Positions 15,270 through 23,075 of a stretch of DNA of 41,291 nucleotides are shown here, one piece after another. The notes under the pieces were generated by a model that saw nothing but the letters and a program-made list of their open reading frames with translations, did not search any database and was not told the DNA's origin. The stretch is from the NCBI GenBank assembly GCA_009784615.1, contig WRBJ01000014.1:1-41291 (forward strand), read 5' to 3'. The position numbers were made by a program, and so were the translations under genes. Positions within the stretch are counted from its first letter, which is position 1. The number at the start of each line of letters is the position of its first letter. This DNA is from Defluviitaleaceae bacterium (GTDB lineage: Bacteria > Bacillota > Clostridia > Lachnospirales > WRAX01).

Positions 15270-17456
15270 TTATTTGCGTGCTTTTACCAAGAAAGATGCA
15301 ACGTGTACGCCTTTTGTGCCACGCCCAAAACCTGCGTCTGCGCCGTTTGATGTTGCAATCTCTGGCGTTATTTGCGTACCGCCTGCTATAAATGTCAACT
15401 TATCACGCATACCCATCTCACGTGCAAGACGGTCGATGTTCGATATGTTTTTGTAGTGAATATCATCGTGTGATATTATGGTGGATGCTAATATTGCGTC
15501 TGCATTAAGCTCTATAGCGGCATTAACCAGTTTTTCAACAGGTACAGATGTACCAAGATAATGCACTTTTATGCCGTATTTTTCAATACCGCCATGCTTT
15601 ATGTCTATGATTTCACGCAATCCAACGCTATGTTCGTCCTGCCCTATCGTCCCACAAACCACCGTCATTGGACGGGCGGCAATAGCTTCAAAAATCTCAT
15701 CATCGTGCAAAATATCAGGCTCTGGCGCAATAACCAGCTTGCTAACATCAATATCAATATTTAGCTTTCCTTTTAGCTCAACCCTCGTACCCTCTGCACC
15801 GTGCAAAATCTCACGATGTATAATTTCTGCATCCGCTAGGTTCATTTGCTTCGCCGCTTCTAATGCCGCCGCTTCCGCAACCTTAACGCTTGTTGGAAAC
15901 ATCAAATTAACAAGCACCGTGCCGTCAGCCATCCATTCCATTTCTGGTCGCAAAACACCGCCTGCGTGGTATTTTTCAACAGGTTTCATACGTTCGTAAA
16001 CATTGTCGGTATCGTCCAATTCGTCAATATATATAATTTTTTCGGGCTTTTGCAATGTGTCGCCATCTATCAGCGCCGCTGGGTTTTCGGGGTCGCCGCC
16101 GTATTGCGCCACATTATTATAGCCATAATGTGCGGTAACAGGCGCAAAATAGGTCTTTTCACGCTTATATACGGTATCTGCACCAACGCCGCCGTTTGCA
16201 TCTCTTGCAATGCCATCGCCGTTACGTTCTGGATACTGCCCGCTGTCCACAAAAAATCCCGCTTGCACAGCATCAAAATATCCTCCACATTCGAGCATTT
16301 CTTCCAAAAACAGCACAGCACGCTCTTGTATCTCACGAGCTTTTTCGTGAAGTATCCCCTCATCTTTAAGCTGAACCATATCCATCAGACCATCCATGCC
16401 AATTAAAGCCTGCTTTGCGGTTGATAGCGCTTCGACATTATAGATATGCCAAGGCACATTGCGTCCTTCATCAGGGGTTATCGTGGATTGAATATCTGCG
16501 CTGGTCAGTTTAGAAATAAGCAAATTTAACACATGGGTAACGGTAGCATCCCTTGTGCTAGATTGTATATACTTTGTATGCATTTGCGCACGCATACGAT
16601 AGCCTTTAAAAAATTTGCGCAACGCTACAGCATAAGGCAAATCCATAAACAAAGACGGCGCAGGTGCGGCGGTAGGGGGTACGGTCGAAAGACAAATATT
16701 TTCCTTCGGCACACCCGCTTTGTAAGAAAAAAGCGAATTAATGGCGTGTTGCACCAAAAGCTCTGGCATTACTTTCCAAGCATCTTTTGCCGTGGCGTTT
16801 GCGTTATGCGCCCCGTCAATCTGCGCTTGATTCGCCCAAGCAATTAATTTCTTAGCCTCGCAGGCATCAACGAAAGAACGCACCATATTAATATTGCGGT
16901 AAATTACATTATACTGCGGGTCTTGGTGTACGCCATTTACGCCTTCTTCTGCAAACATAACGGCAATATCCGGTCCAGCCACACCGCTGACATACGAATG
17001 ATAGTTAATAGGTCTGCCAACTTCATCCTCTATCATATCCAAAGCCTTACGTTGCGCCCGCACCTGTTTACGGCTGATAGGCACACCGCCAACACCTTGC
17101 GGCGTTCCTTCAATAAGCCCTTCAAAATGGCTTTGTCCCGCCGTACGTATAACCATAATATGGTCTGCACCGTGATGTGCCGCCATTCTCATTCTGCGTA
17201 TGTCATCCTCAAAACGTCCGCTGGCTATTTCTGTAGTAATAACAGGCATCGGTTGCGGGTCTATATTGTTAAAATGATGTGCGGTTACAAGAGGCACGCT
17301 TTGTGCAAGCGGCTTTGAAGCATCTTTATAGGTAAACTTATCCATTTGCAAATCGGGTGCGGCTTCACGCCAAGTCCATCCCTTGCGCCGTGGACGATAG
17401 TTTTCCAAATCCTGCAAAATTTCTTCTATGTTTAATTTTTTATTAGGCTCAATCAT
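15270..17456 (-). CDS. oraE: D-ornithine 4,5-aminomutase, large (B12/PLP) subunit OraE
   Basis: The 728-residue protein starts at ATG 17456 with ACGGAGG upstream; a longer in-frame extension to 17495 lacks a site. It matches OraE over its length: a PLP-binding TIM barrel (about 100-470, with HHGADHIMVIRTAGQSH and STRDATVTHVLNLL) and a C-terminal Rossmann cobalamin domain. The latter has the base-off B12 motif DxHxxG in GQDEHSVGL, followed by YLGTSVPVEKL, which should hold the Lys that binds PLP in the resting state. With OraS it converts D-ornithine to 2,4-diaminopentanoate in the cytoplasm. It ends seven bases from repeat copy A. Unlike the described clostridial clusters, a nitroreductase-like gene separates it from oraS. 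Confidence 0.96.
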   Translation of the reverse strand: MIEPNKKLNIEEILQDLENYRPRRKGWTWREAAPDLQMDKFTYKDASKPLAQSVPLVTAHHFNNIDPQPMPVITTEIASGRFEDDIRRMRMAAHHGADHIMVIRTAGQSHFEGLIEGTPQGVGGVPISRKQVRAQRKALDMIEDEVGRPINYHSYVSGVAGPDIAVMFAEEGVNGVHQDPQYNVIYRNINMVRSFVDACEAKKLIAWANQAQIDGAHNANATAKDAWKVMPELLVQHAINSLFSYKAGVPKENICLSTVPPTAAPAPSLFMDLPYAVALRKFFKGYRMRAQMHTKYIQSSTRDATVTHVLNLLISKLTSADIQSTITPDEGRNVPWHIYNVEALSTAKQALIGMDGLMDMVQLKDEGILHEKAREIQERAVLFLEEMLECGGYFDAVQAGFFVDSGQYPERNGDGIARDANGGVGADTVYKREKTYFAPVTAHYGYNNVAQYGGDPENPAALIDGDTLQKPEKIIYIDELDDTDNVYERMKPVEKYHAGGVLRPEMEWMADGTVLVNLMFPTSVKVAEAAALEAAKQMNLADAEIIHREILHGAEGTRVELKGKLNIDIDVSKLVIAPEPDILHDDEIFEAIAARPMTVVCGTIGQDEHSVGLREIIDIKHGGIEKYGIKVHYLGTSVPVEKLVNAAIELNADAILASTIISHDDIHYKNISNIDRLAREMGMRDKLTFIAGGTQITPEIATSNGADAGFGRGTKGVHVASFLVKARK

Positions 17457-17475
17457 AATAACCTCCGTAAATTTA

Positions 17476-18240
17476 TTAAGACTTCGGCACACCAATTACT
17501 ATCGAATATACTGTAAATTCATTTTCGCCATCCACCTTTAAAACTCTATCACATAACTTTTGGTCAAAAGCGGCAATAGGGCAAGCCCCAGCACCAATTG
17601 CGGCGGTAGAAAGCACGGCATTTTGCCCCAAATGCCCAAGGTCGATAAGGATAACACGATGGGCAAGCTCGCCATAACGCCATTCTGCTTTATATGGCAC
17701 AGATGTAACAAAAAGTACGCATTGTGCAGTTTTTACCCAATTTTGCTCTGCAAGCATATTGGCAAGGGTTTGCTCGTAGTCTTCTATCGCACCCAAAAAT
17801 TCAATAGTAACCACCTTTTCGCCCACATTTTCTACTGGCAAATAGTGATATACGCCCGCTTCCAGCCCATCAATATTGCGTACAACAACATAAAGCTCGA
17901 AAGCATGGCGTGCGCCGCCCGACGGAGCTTTCCGCAATGTAGCCACATTATTTGACGCATATGATGTAATGCCAAAAGTAGAATATAGCAAAAATGCCAA
18001 TTGCGCCTGCGACATTTTTGCATCTTCATCAAAAACACGTACGCTACGGCGTTTTTCAATTAGATTTTGAAAAGAATCGTCCAAAGCAACATCGTCAAAA
18101 CTAGGCAATGTAATTAATTTTCCCGTTGCTTTTTTACCATATGGCGGTGCTTCGACACCAATTTGCTGGTCAGACTTTCTCATTCCTCTGGAAAAATTCG
18201 GGCATTTCATTGCGTTACGGTTTTCCTGTATTTTGCTCAT
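17476..18240 (-). CDS. SagB-type nitroreductase-like dehydrogenase
   Basis: The 254-residue protein starts at ATG 18240, eight bases after GGAGG. The nitroreductase/SagB fold is indicated by NLIEKRRSVRVFDED (FMN-binding RRSxR motif), the FGITS segment, RKAPSGGARHAFELYVVV, AGVYHYLP, LAHRVILIDLGHLGQNAVLSTAAIGAGACPI and a final VIGVPKS. SagB/ThcOx members oxidise azolines in peptide natural products, but solo members next to metabolic genes are common and uncharacterised. No cyclodehydratase or precursor peptide is seen here. It lies between oraS (18 bases) and oraE (19 bases), so it is surely co-transcribed with the mutase. A role in keeping the mutase or its cofactors redox-competent is a guess only. 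Confidence 0.88.
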   Translation of the reverse strand: MSKIQENRNAMKCPNFSRGMRKSDQQIGVEAPPYGKKATGKLITLPSFDDVALDDSFQNLIEKRRSVRVFDEDAKMSQAQLAFLLYSTFGITSYASNNVATLRKAPSGGARHAFELYVVVRNIDGLEAGVYHYLPVENVGEKVVTIEFLGAIEDYEQTLANMLAEQNWVKTAQCVLFVTSVPYKAEWRYGELAHRVILIDLGHLGQNAVLSTAAIGAGACPIAAFDQKLCDRVLKVDGENEFTVYSIVIGVPKS

Positions 18241-18258
18241 CTTTATATCCTCCAAAAA

Positions 18259-18621
18259 TTAGTTCACCACTTTTAAGGCGTTTTCTACTTCTTGCCAATA
18301 TTCTCCATCCGCTAAAGCCAATCCCGCCGCACGAATATCTATATCCTTCATCTTAGCAAGTTTATAGACGGCGTGTCCTGCACCATAGCCCAAAAGCCCA
18401 CGTTCCTCACATTCTGTTACAATCTGCGCCACTTCTAAAGAGCTAAAACCCATACGCAAAAGCACACTGCGCTCTATAGCGGGCGTGGTATTTTCATAAC
18501 CCAATACAAGCAATGGGTCAACCACTTTTTCTGTTAAGCCCCAAAATCTTTCTTTCAACTGCTCGTCCGACAAGTCCGCCAAATGTGCCCGTCGTACACT
18601 AAAATCATCTTCCCGTTTCAT
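18259..18621 (-). CDS. oraS: D-ornithine 4,5-aminomutase, small subunit OraS
   Basis: The 120-residue protein has its ATG at 18621 behind AAGGAGG. It matches the OraS family in size and in the segments FSVRRAHLADLSDEQLKERFW, VDPLLVLGYENTTPAIERSVLLRMGFSS (quoted in part) and ERGLLGYGAGHAVYKLA. OraS binds OraE to form the adenosylcobalamin- and PLP-dependent mutase. It is 18 bases upstream of the nitroreductase-like gene. Confidence 0.93.
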   Translation of the reverse strand: MKREDDFSVRRAHLADLSDEQLKERFWGLTEKVVDPLLVLGYENTTPAIERSVLLRMGFSSLEVAQIVTECEERGLLGYGAGHAVYKLAKMKDIDIRAAGLALADGEYWQEVENALKVVN

Positions 18622-18657
18622 AAAAACCCTCCTTGATTTTAAATTTGCGCCAAATAG

Positions 18658-18999
18658 TTAACTCTTATTTTCCCATTCCTTATAAACTTTCTTAATACTT
18701 TGATAATTAGAAGTTTCTGACAGAATTAATTTGCTCGTTACTTCATTTTCTGCTAAATTTCGTATTTCAGAGCGATACATATCTCTAAAGCTAATTTTGT
18801 CAATTTTACCCTCTATGTACTTTTGGCAAGCCTCGTCATATGCGTTTAAATGCCTTTCAAGAGCGGTTTTGCGAAAATCAATTACTGCATTTTTCATTTC
18901 GTCCCCTCTTAACACTTCAATAACTTTCAAATCAGCCTCCGCTAACTGTTTTCTGGTTTCTTCAACCAACGCTCTTAATTGAATTTCTGTTTGTGCCAT
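18658..18999 (-). CDS. Hypothetical protein, helical, inside the ornithine operon
   Basis: The 113-residue protein starts at ATG 18999. No good ribosome site precedes it, which makes the start uncertain. It is predicted almost wholly helical and highly charged, with ALERHLNAYDEACQKYIEGKID and KISFRDMYRSEIRNLAENE as its most distinctive segments. The latter resembles the tail of some DUF4760-like or unnamed clostridial proteins; I do not assign it. No signal or membrane helix. It lies between ortB and oraS and has its own promoter in the end of ortB (19067-19095). Confidence 0.6.
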   Translation of the reverse strand: MAQTEIQLRALVEETRKQLAEADLKVIEVLRGDEMKNAVIDFRKTALERHLNAYDEACQKYIEGKIDKISFRDMYRSEIRNLAENEVTSKLILSETSNYQSIKKVYKEWENKS

Positions 19000-19066
19000 T
19001 ACGGTTTTATTTGCTTTTCTTGATGACCTGCCTGCCCAAATTATATCAAAAATATTTTAATACAAT

Positions 19067-19095
19067 ATTTTACACGATATTTTGTACAATGTCAA
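19067..19095 (-). promoter_or_regulatory. Internal sigma-A promoter upstream of the unknown gene and oraS
   Basis: On the minus strand TTGACA (19090-19095), 17 bases, TAAAAT (19067-19072). It overlaps the last codons of ortB and could supply the mutase half of the operon independently of ord and ortAB. Confidence 0.6.
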
Positions 19096-20491
19096 CACAA
19101 AACTGCGCAACCCTCTGCGTATCAAGATTAGTTTCTTGCGCCAAAAATTCTATATCCTGCTCGGTCGGTTTTACATCGTTTGGTAGCTTTGCAAGATTAT
19201 TGCGTATTAGCGACTTCCGCAAATAATCCATATCAACATCTTTCGGAGCAATAAGGCTTGGCTCTTGTGGTAGAATAATATTCTTACCTGCCACTTCATC
19301 GGCAGGGTCGCCAAAAACTATCTCTATACCATTTTGGCGAGCAAAAGATAATTGCGAATTAATATGCTTGCCAGCCCCTGTATATTCGGTTTCCTGCACA
19401 ACGACAATGGCATCTTGCGGCAGGGTTTGCGCAATGGCAAATGCGGCGGCGAGCGATGTATTGCCAGCAGGACCACGTTCCAACCCCTCCAATTGTGCCA
19501 AAAGCTGTGTCATATAAAACACCTCGCCTTGGGAAACGGTTACATATTTATCCATATATCGCAGCGGTCGGGCGGCAGACCGTGGCATATCACTGCGGTC
19601 TGGGTTAGTAGCAAAAGGCACACCAAAACCCGTATGTCCCGTTGTAAAAGACTTGCGGTTAAAATGCCCGTCGCTTGCCATATGCAAGCCCTTTAGGTTC
19701 ACAGAAGCCCCAATCATAAGCGGTCGGCAGTTTTCACGATACAACCCCCTTGCCGTACCTGTTATATTGCCACCGCCAGCGTGGGTTGTTACCACCACAT
19801 CGGGGTCTTTGCCTGCTATTTGTCGGGTTTGACGGGCAATTTCTGCACCCAGCGTTTCTACACCCGCAATGCCAAAAGGTGAATATAAGCTAGCCGCAAA
19901 AAATCCCGTTTCTTCAAGCACTGTTAGGTATTTATAAAACAGCTCTGGACCAACCGTCATCTGTATTACTTCTGCACCAAAAGCCTCGCATTTACGGGTT
20001 TTCTCCAAAATCTCCGGCTGTCCAACCTTGCGGCTGTCATATGTTTCTTGAACAATAATGCATTTCAAGCCAGCCTTTGCCGCCTGTGATGCAACTGCCG
20101 CACCATAATTACCGCTGGTTGCCGCCGCAACACCTTTAAAACCTAGTTTTTTTGCCGTATGTACCGCAATGCTTGCACGCCTATCCTTAAAAGAGCCGCT
20201 GGGGTTAGCCGCTTCGTCTTTAATAAAAATACGTGCGCCAAAACCGCTTTTTGCAACACTTCTTGCCAAAGAGGTGATATTGTGCATTTCCCACATCGGC
20301 GTATCGCCAACACCTGTATGACGCTGTATTGCCGTAATTTCGTCTAAAGATAAACCAACCGCCGACATCATCGCTTCATAATCAAAACTGATATGCTCTT
20401 GCTCAAACGCCGCAAAATCAATACCTAGCGAATGTCGTAAAATATCCGCCTTACGTGCCATTACATCCGCATAAGAATTATTTTTCATCAT
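19070..20491 (-). CDS. ortB: 2-amino-4-ketopentanoate thiolase, PLP subunit OrtB
   Basis: The 473-residue product starts at ATG 20491 (a second ATG follows directly; GGGGG lies upstream inside ortA). It is a fold-type II PLP enzyme of the threonine-synthase kind. The PLP Lys is in NPSGSFKDRRAS (about residue 103), ATSGNYGAAVAS is the phosphate loop, and THAGGGNITGTARG is the glycine loop. OrtB with OrtA cleaves 2-amino-4-ketopentanoate with coenzyme A to alanine and acetyl-CoA, the last step of oxidative ornithine degradation. Its start overlaps the end of ortA, indicating coupling of the two subunits. Confidence 0.95.
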   Translation of the reverse strand: MMKNNSYADVMARKADILRHSLGIDFAAFEQEHISFDYEAMMSAVGLSLDEITAIQRHTGVGDTPMWEMHNITSLARSVAKSGFGARIFIKDEAANPSGSFKDRRASIAVHTAKKLGFKGVAAATSGNYGAAVASQAAKAGLKCIIVQETYDSRKVGQPEILEKTRKCEAFGAEVIQMTVGPELFYKYLTVLEETGFFAASLYSPFGIAGVETLGAEIARQTRQIAGKDPDVVVTTHAGGGNITGTARGLYRENCRPLMIGASVNLKGLHMASDGHFNRKSFTTGHTGFGVPFATNPDRSDMPRSAARPLRYMDKYVTVSQGEVFYMTQLLAQLEGLERGPAGNTSLAAAFAIAQTLPQDAIVVVQETEYTGAGKHINSQLSFARQNGIEIVFGDPADEVAGKNIILPQEPSLIAPKDVDMDYLRKSLIRNNLAKLPNDVKPTEQDIEFLAQETNLDTQRVAQFCVDIVQNIV

Positions 20492-20759
20492 CAAAACCCC
20501 CGATTTGCGCCATTTCGGGTATATATTGCCCGTAGTCTAATTTGGTTATCGGTTCGACTTCTTCCAAAATCCCGCTTTCAATCCGACCCGATGCGGTAAC
20601 AATCTCTGCCATATGCCCAATTTCACTGTCACGTGTAAGTTTTCCCTTACACCACATTAAAAGCGGCGTGGCGGCGGTATCTTCAGGTATGCCCACCGCA
20701 CGCTCGCCAATATCCAAAATCGTTGCTTTAATCTGCACATATGTGCCTCTTTTTACCAT
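20478..20759 (-). CDS. ortA: 2-amino-4-ketopentanoate thiolase, small subunit OrtA
   Basis: The product has 93 residues from the ATG at 20759, eight bases after GAGG; ATG 20765 and GTG 20768 are in frame but too close to the site. OrtA hallmarks are present: GTYVQIKATILDIGERA, EDTAATPLLMWCKG and GHMAEIVTASGRIESG, with an acidic C-terminus. It has no recognised catalytic centre and forms the heteromer with the PLP subunit OrtB. The reading frame overlaps ortB by 14 bases. Confidence 0.93.
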   Translation of the reverse strand: MVKRGTYVQIKATILDIGERAVGIPEDTAATPLLMWCKGKLTRDSEIGHMAEIVTASGRIESGILEEVEPITKLDYGQYIPEMAQIGGFDDEK

Positions 20760-20764
20760 AAACA

Positions 20765-21100
20765 TCACCTCAAAAACCTAACGTGTACAATCATCTCGTC
20801 AACCACTTTATATATTGCTATAACGTGGCTTTCGCCGTCATTGCCAGCTCTGCCCGTAACCCTTTCTTCATCGAGCACATAATTACCCACCACGGTACGG
20901 CTAACAAGATTGCAATGAAGATTAGGCGAATTTTCAAACATATTTTTGTAGGATATGTGCATTGCTTCCCAGCCCTGTAACAGCATCTTGCCATCCCCAT
21001 CTTCGCAAACACAATCTTCGTGAAAATTTGCCATAAACCCGTCAATATCTCTGTTATTATATGCTTCAAGCTGTGTAACAACTGGCTTTAAAATGCTCAT
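20765..21100 (-). CDS. NTF2-like (SnoaL type) protein
   Basis: The 111-residue protein starts at ATG 21100 after AAAGGGCGG. The cone-shaped NTF2-like fold is suggested by the opening helices (VVTQLEAYNNRDIDGFMANFHEDCVCED), GWEAMHISYKNMFE and the closing strands SHVIAIYKVVDEMIVHVRFLR. Family members are small-molecule isomerases, hydrolases or binding proteins, and function cannot be assigned from fold. It sits five bases before ortA and is not part of any known ornithine pathway, so it is an operon passenger or an undescribed helper. Confidence 0.8.
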   Translation of the reverse strand: MSILKPVVTQLEAYNNRDIDGFMANFHEDCVCEDGDGKMLLQGWEAMHISYKNMFENSPNLHCNLVSRTVVGNYVLDEERVTGRAGNDGESHVIAIYKVVDEMIVHVRFLR

Positions 21101-21117
21101 ATCTTATGCCGCCCTTT

Positions 21118-21732
21118 CTAATTAAGTCCGCCGTGGAATGTTTCTATAGCGTCTATGCGCCAGCCGTCTTGTGTCCACATAAAATCTATCAAATACATAC
21201 CTGTTTCGCCCCAAGCGTGCCAATGTCTAGCGTCTGGAACTATAGCGGAAAAACTGTTTGACGTAAACATTCCGACCCTAATATTATCTGTCGCCAAAGC
21301 CCAAAGCGTAACAAAATCAGCGGCAAGACGGTGCAATACGCCATCAATCTCCACATAAAACGGCATTTCGTCATTAAATAACATAGGTTCAATAACGGTG
21401 TCAACAAAATTTTGCGTAAACACCGCCAAAAACACATTGTATATGTCCTGCGTTGATTGAATTGGGTGGTCAGCAGGTGTTGCACGGTAATAATGTCCTC
21501 CGCCAAATTCTACCATTTCATCCCCATATATAAGCCCTGAAACAATCAAGTCCATAACCTCGTTAAAAGGCTGATTAATGTCAACAACAATTTGCTCTGC
21601 TTCGTCAATAGGTATGCGGTATGTCAAATCCCAATACGCCGTTTGTGTATCTTGCACAACATTTTCCGCCTCGCAAGCCGCTAAAAATAACGTAATAACA
21701 ACGATTGCCGCAACTAATAATCTATTGCGCAA
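21118..21732 (-). CDS. Lipoprotein, possibly with an NTF2/IseA-like domain
   Basis: The 204-residue protein starts at TTG 21732, nine bases after GGAGG, overlapping the last codons of ord. A signal peptide ends in the lipobox LAAC (Cys about 20). The mature domain ends with LHRLAADFVTLWALATDN and then FMWTQDGWRIDAIE, a strand pattern seen in NTF2-like and IseA-like extracellular proteins. That assignment is tentative. A surface lipoprotein inside a cytoplasmic amino-acid degradation operon is unexpected; substrate binding or sensing is possible but unproven. Confidence 0.75.
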   Translation of the reverse strand: MRNRLLVAAIVVITLFLAACEAENVVQDTQTAYWDLTYRIPIDEAEQIVVDINQPFNEVMDLIVSGLIYGDEMVEFGGGHYYRATPADHPIQSTQDIYNVFLAVFTQNFVDTVIEPMLFNDEMPFYVEIDGVLHRLAADFVTLWALATDNIRVGMFTSNSFSAIVPDARHWHAWGETGMYLIDFMWTQDGWRIDAIETFHGGLN

Positions 21733-22780
21733 TTTTCTTGCCCTCCTTAATTAGCTTGCGATAATCACCCATTATTACACGTGGTACTGGTATATCCAGC
21801 ATAGAAATAAGACCAGCGTCAGCATTAATTACTTGCGGAATACAGTTTACAGCCATTGCTATTGTACCCAAACCGCCTTCTATTTCTGGGGTTATTTGCA
21901 TATTAACAGGCGGTGTGCCTTCCAATACAACATAATCCCCTGTATCAACACCTGCCATTTGTGGCTCTATTTGTTGCGGGTGGTACATATCAATAATAGT
22001 TTCGCCATCACGCTTGCCTTGTGCGGTCATATTAACACCAGCCAATGTGCCAGCGGCGGCAAAGCCATAGGGCGATTTACGGTCAACTTCGGTTAAGATA
22101 GGTTGCATTTGTTGGGTAAATTCGTCAATTTCAAGACCCATACCTGCGGCAATCATACCTATGCTTTCTGCAAAGCCAACATGCCCCGCCAATTCGCCTT
22201 TTGCGTTTTTTTCTGCAAATACTTGTGGTGTTATGCCTACGCCTTGTTCTTCCATAACCGTTGGGCCAAAGGGCGATAGAGAGTTTACACGTCTGCAAGT
22301 AACCTTTTTCACATCTATCATACAAGCGGAAAGGATGACAGCAAGCAAGTCCATAACCAAGCCAGGGTTAATGCCTGTACCAAGCACAGAAACGCCATTT
22401 TGTTTTGCAAGAACATCCAACTTTTGTGCAAGCTCTGGTTCGCCTGCCCAAGTCCAGCTCATTTCTTCGGCAATGGTTATAACATTTACGCCTTTTTCGA
22501 TAAGATTTTCTAATTTAGGATACGCCTTTTTAGTAAACGAATCTGTCGCTAAAATCACCAAATCGGCAGATTTTGGCGGTATGGCAACATCAACGTCATC
22601 TGTAATAATAACTTTTTTATGGTCGCCGCAATCAATACCCAAAACTTCGCACATACTTTTGCCATTATTGCCACGACCGCAAATGCCTGTTATTTCTATG
22701 CCTTTGCGTCCTAATAACGCACGAGCCATACCTTGCCCCATTGCACCAAAACCCCATATTGCTATTTTCACATTTTGCAT
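21722..22780 (-). CDS. ord: 2,4-diaminopentanoate dehydrogenase
   Basis: The 352-residue protein starts at ATG 22780 behind ACGGAGG. The Rossmann motif is at the N-terminus (IAIWGFGAMGQGMARALL). The remaining sequence follows the Ord family: VILATDSFTKKAYP, NVITIAEEMSWTW, GTGINPGLVMDLL, and GYDxxx-like glycine segments near PYGFAAAGTLAGVN. The enzyme oxidatively deaminates 2,4-diaminopentanoate to 2-amino-4-ketopentanoate with NAD+ or NADP+, releasing ammonia. It is the first gene of the ord-ortA-ortB-oraS-oraE unit, immediately downstream of repeat copy B, whose end provides part of the sequence just before the gene. Confidence 0.95.
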   Translation of the reverse strand: MQNVKIAIWGFGAMGQGMARALLGRKGIEITGICGRGNNGKSMCEVLGIDCGDHKKVIITDDVDVAIPPKSADLVILATDSFTKKAYPKLENLIEKGVNVITIAEEMSWTWAGEPELAQKLDVLAKQNGVSVLGTGINPGLVMDLLAVILSACMIDVKKVTCRRVNSLSPFGPTVMEEQGVGITPQVFAEKNAKGELAGHVGFAESIGMIAAGMGLEIDEFTQQMQPILTEVDRKSPYGFAAAGTLAGVNMTAQGKRDGETIIDMYHPQQIEPQMAGVDTGDYVVLEGTPPVNMQITPEIEGGLGTIAMAVNCIPQVINADAGLISMLDIPVPRVIMGDYRKLIKEGKKIAQ

Positions 22781-22804
22781 AATTATCCTCCGTAAATTAT
22801 ATTT

Positions 22805-22958
22805 TATAGCGAACCAGCTTAAGATTGCGCAGAGCGAAGCCCTGTGGCAAGCTTGAGTTGAGTGAGCGACTCACAGCATTTGTGTTCCACACAAATGCTG
22901 TGGCAGACCGCAAAGCGGGATGTGCCTTTCAACTTAAGAAGTATTCTTAAGTTGAAAG
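22805..22958. repeat. 154-bp tandem-hairpin repeat, copy B (inverted)
   Basis: This is the reverse complement of 15110-15263 except for four positions: one substitution (22817) and the three-base loop 22886-22888. The arms 22872-22885 and 22889-22902 form the central palindrome. Because that loop reads TCC on the plus strand in both copies, the central 31 bp is also a perfect direct repeat between A and B. It lies between argF/arcB and ord. Confidence 0.9.
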
Positions 22959-22975
22959 GTTTTAGTCCTGTAATT

Positions 22976-23047
22976 GTCATTGCGGACTAAACTGCAATCC
23001 CGCCAATTGCACATTGTATAAGGGATTGCGGTCGAGTCCGCAATGAC
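22976..23047. repeat. Second hairpin repeat type, abutting copy B
   Basis: A 13-bp perfect inverted repeat (GTCATTGCGGACT at 22976-22988, AGTCCGCAATGAC at 23035-23047) encloses an 8-bp one (GCAATCCC/GGGATTGC, 22994-23001 and 23022-23029). It lies just after the carbamoyltransferase gene and could act as its terminator, though it lacks a T-tract. The ends resemble a palindromic repeat common in clostridial genomes. Confidence 0.65.
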
Positions 23048-23075
23048 ATATTTAACTTTTGCAATGTTTATACAA

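Noticed and set aside
17476-18240. An azoline-forming peptide natural product cluster suggested by the SagB-like gene
   Set aside because: No cyclodehydratase (SagC/D), precursor peptide or export gene is nearby. The surroundings are amino-acid catabolism.
22161-22856. A 231-codon plus-strand frame opposite ord
   Set aside because: It is a shadow of the ord gene and runs into repeat copy B.
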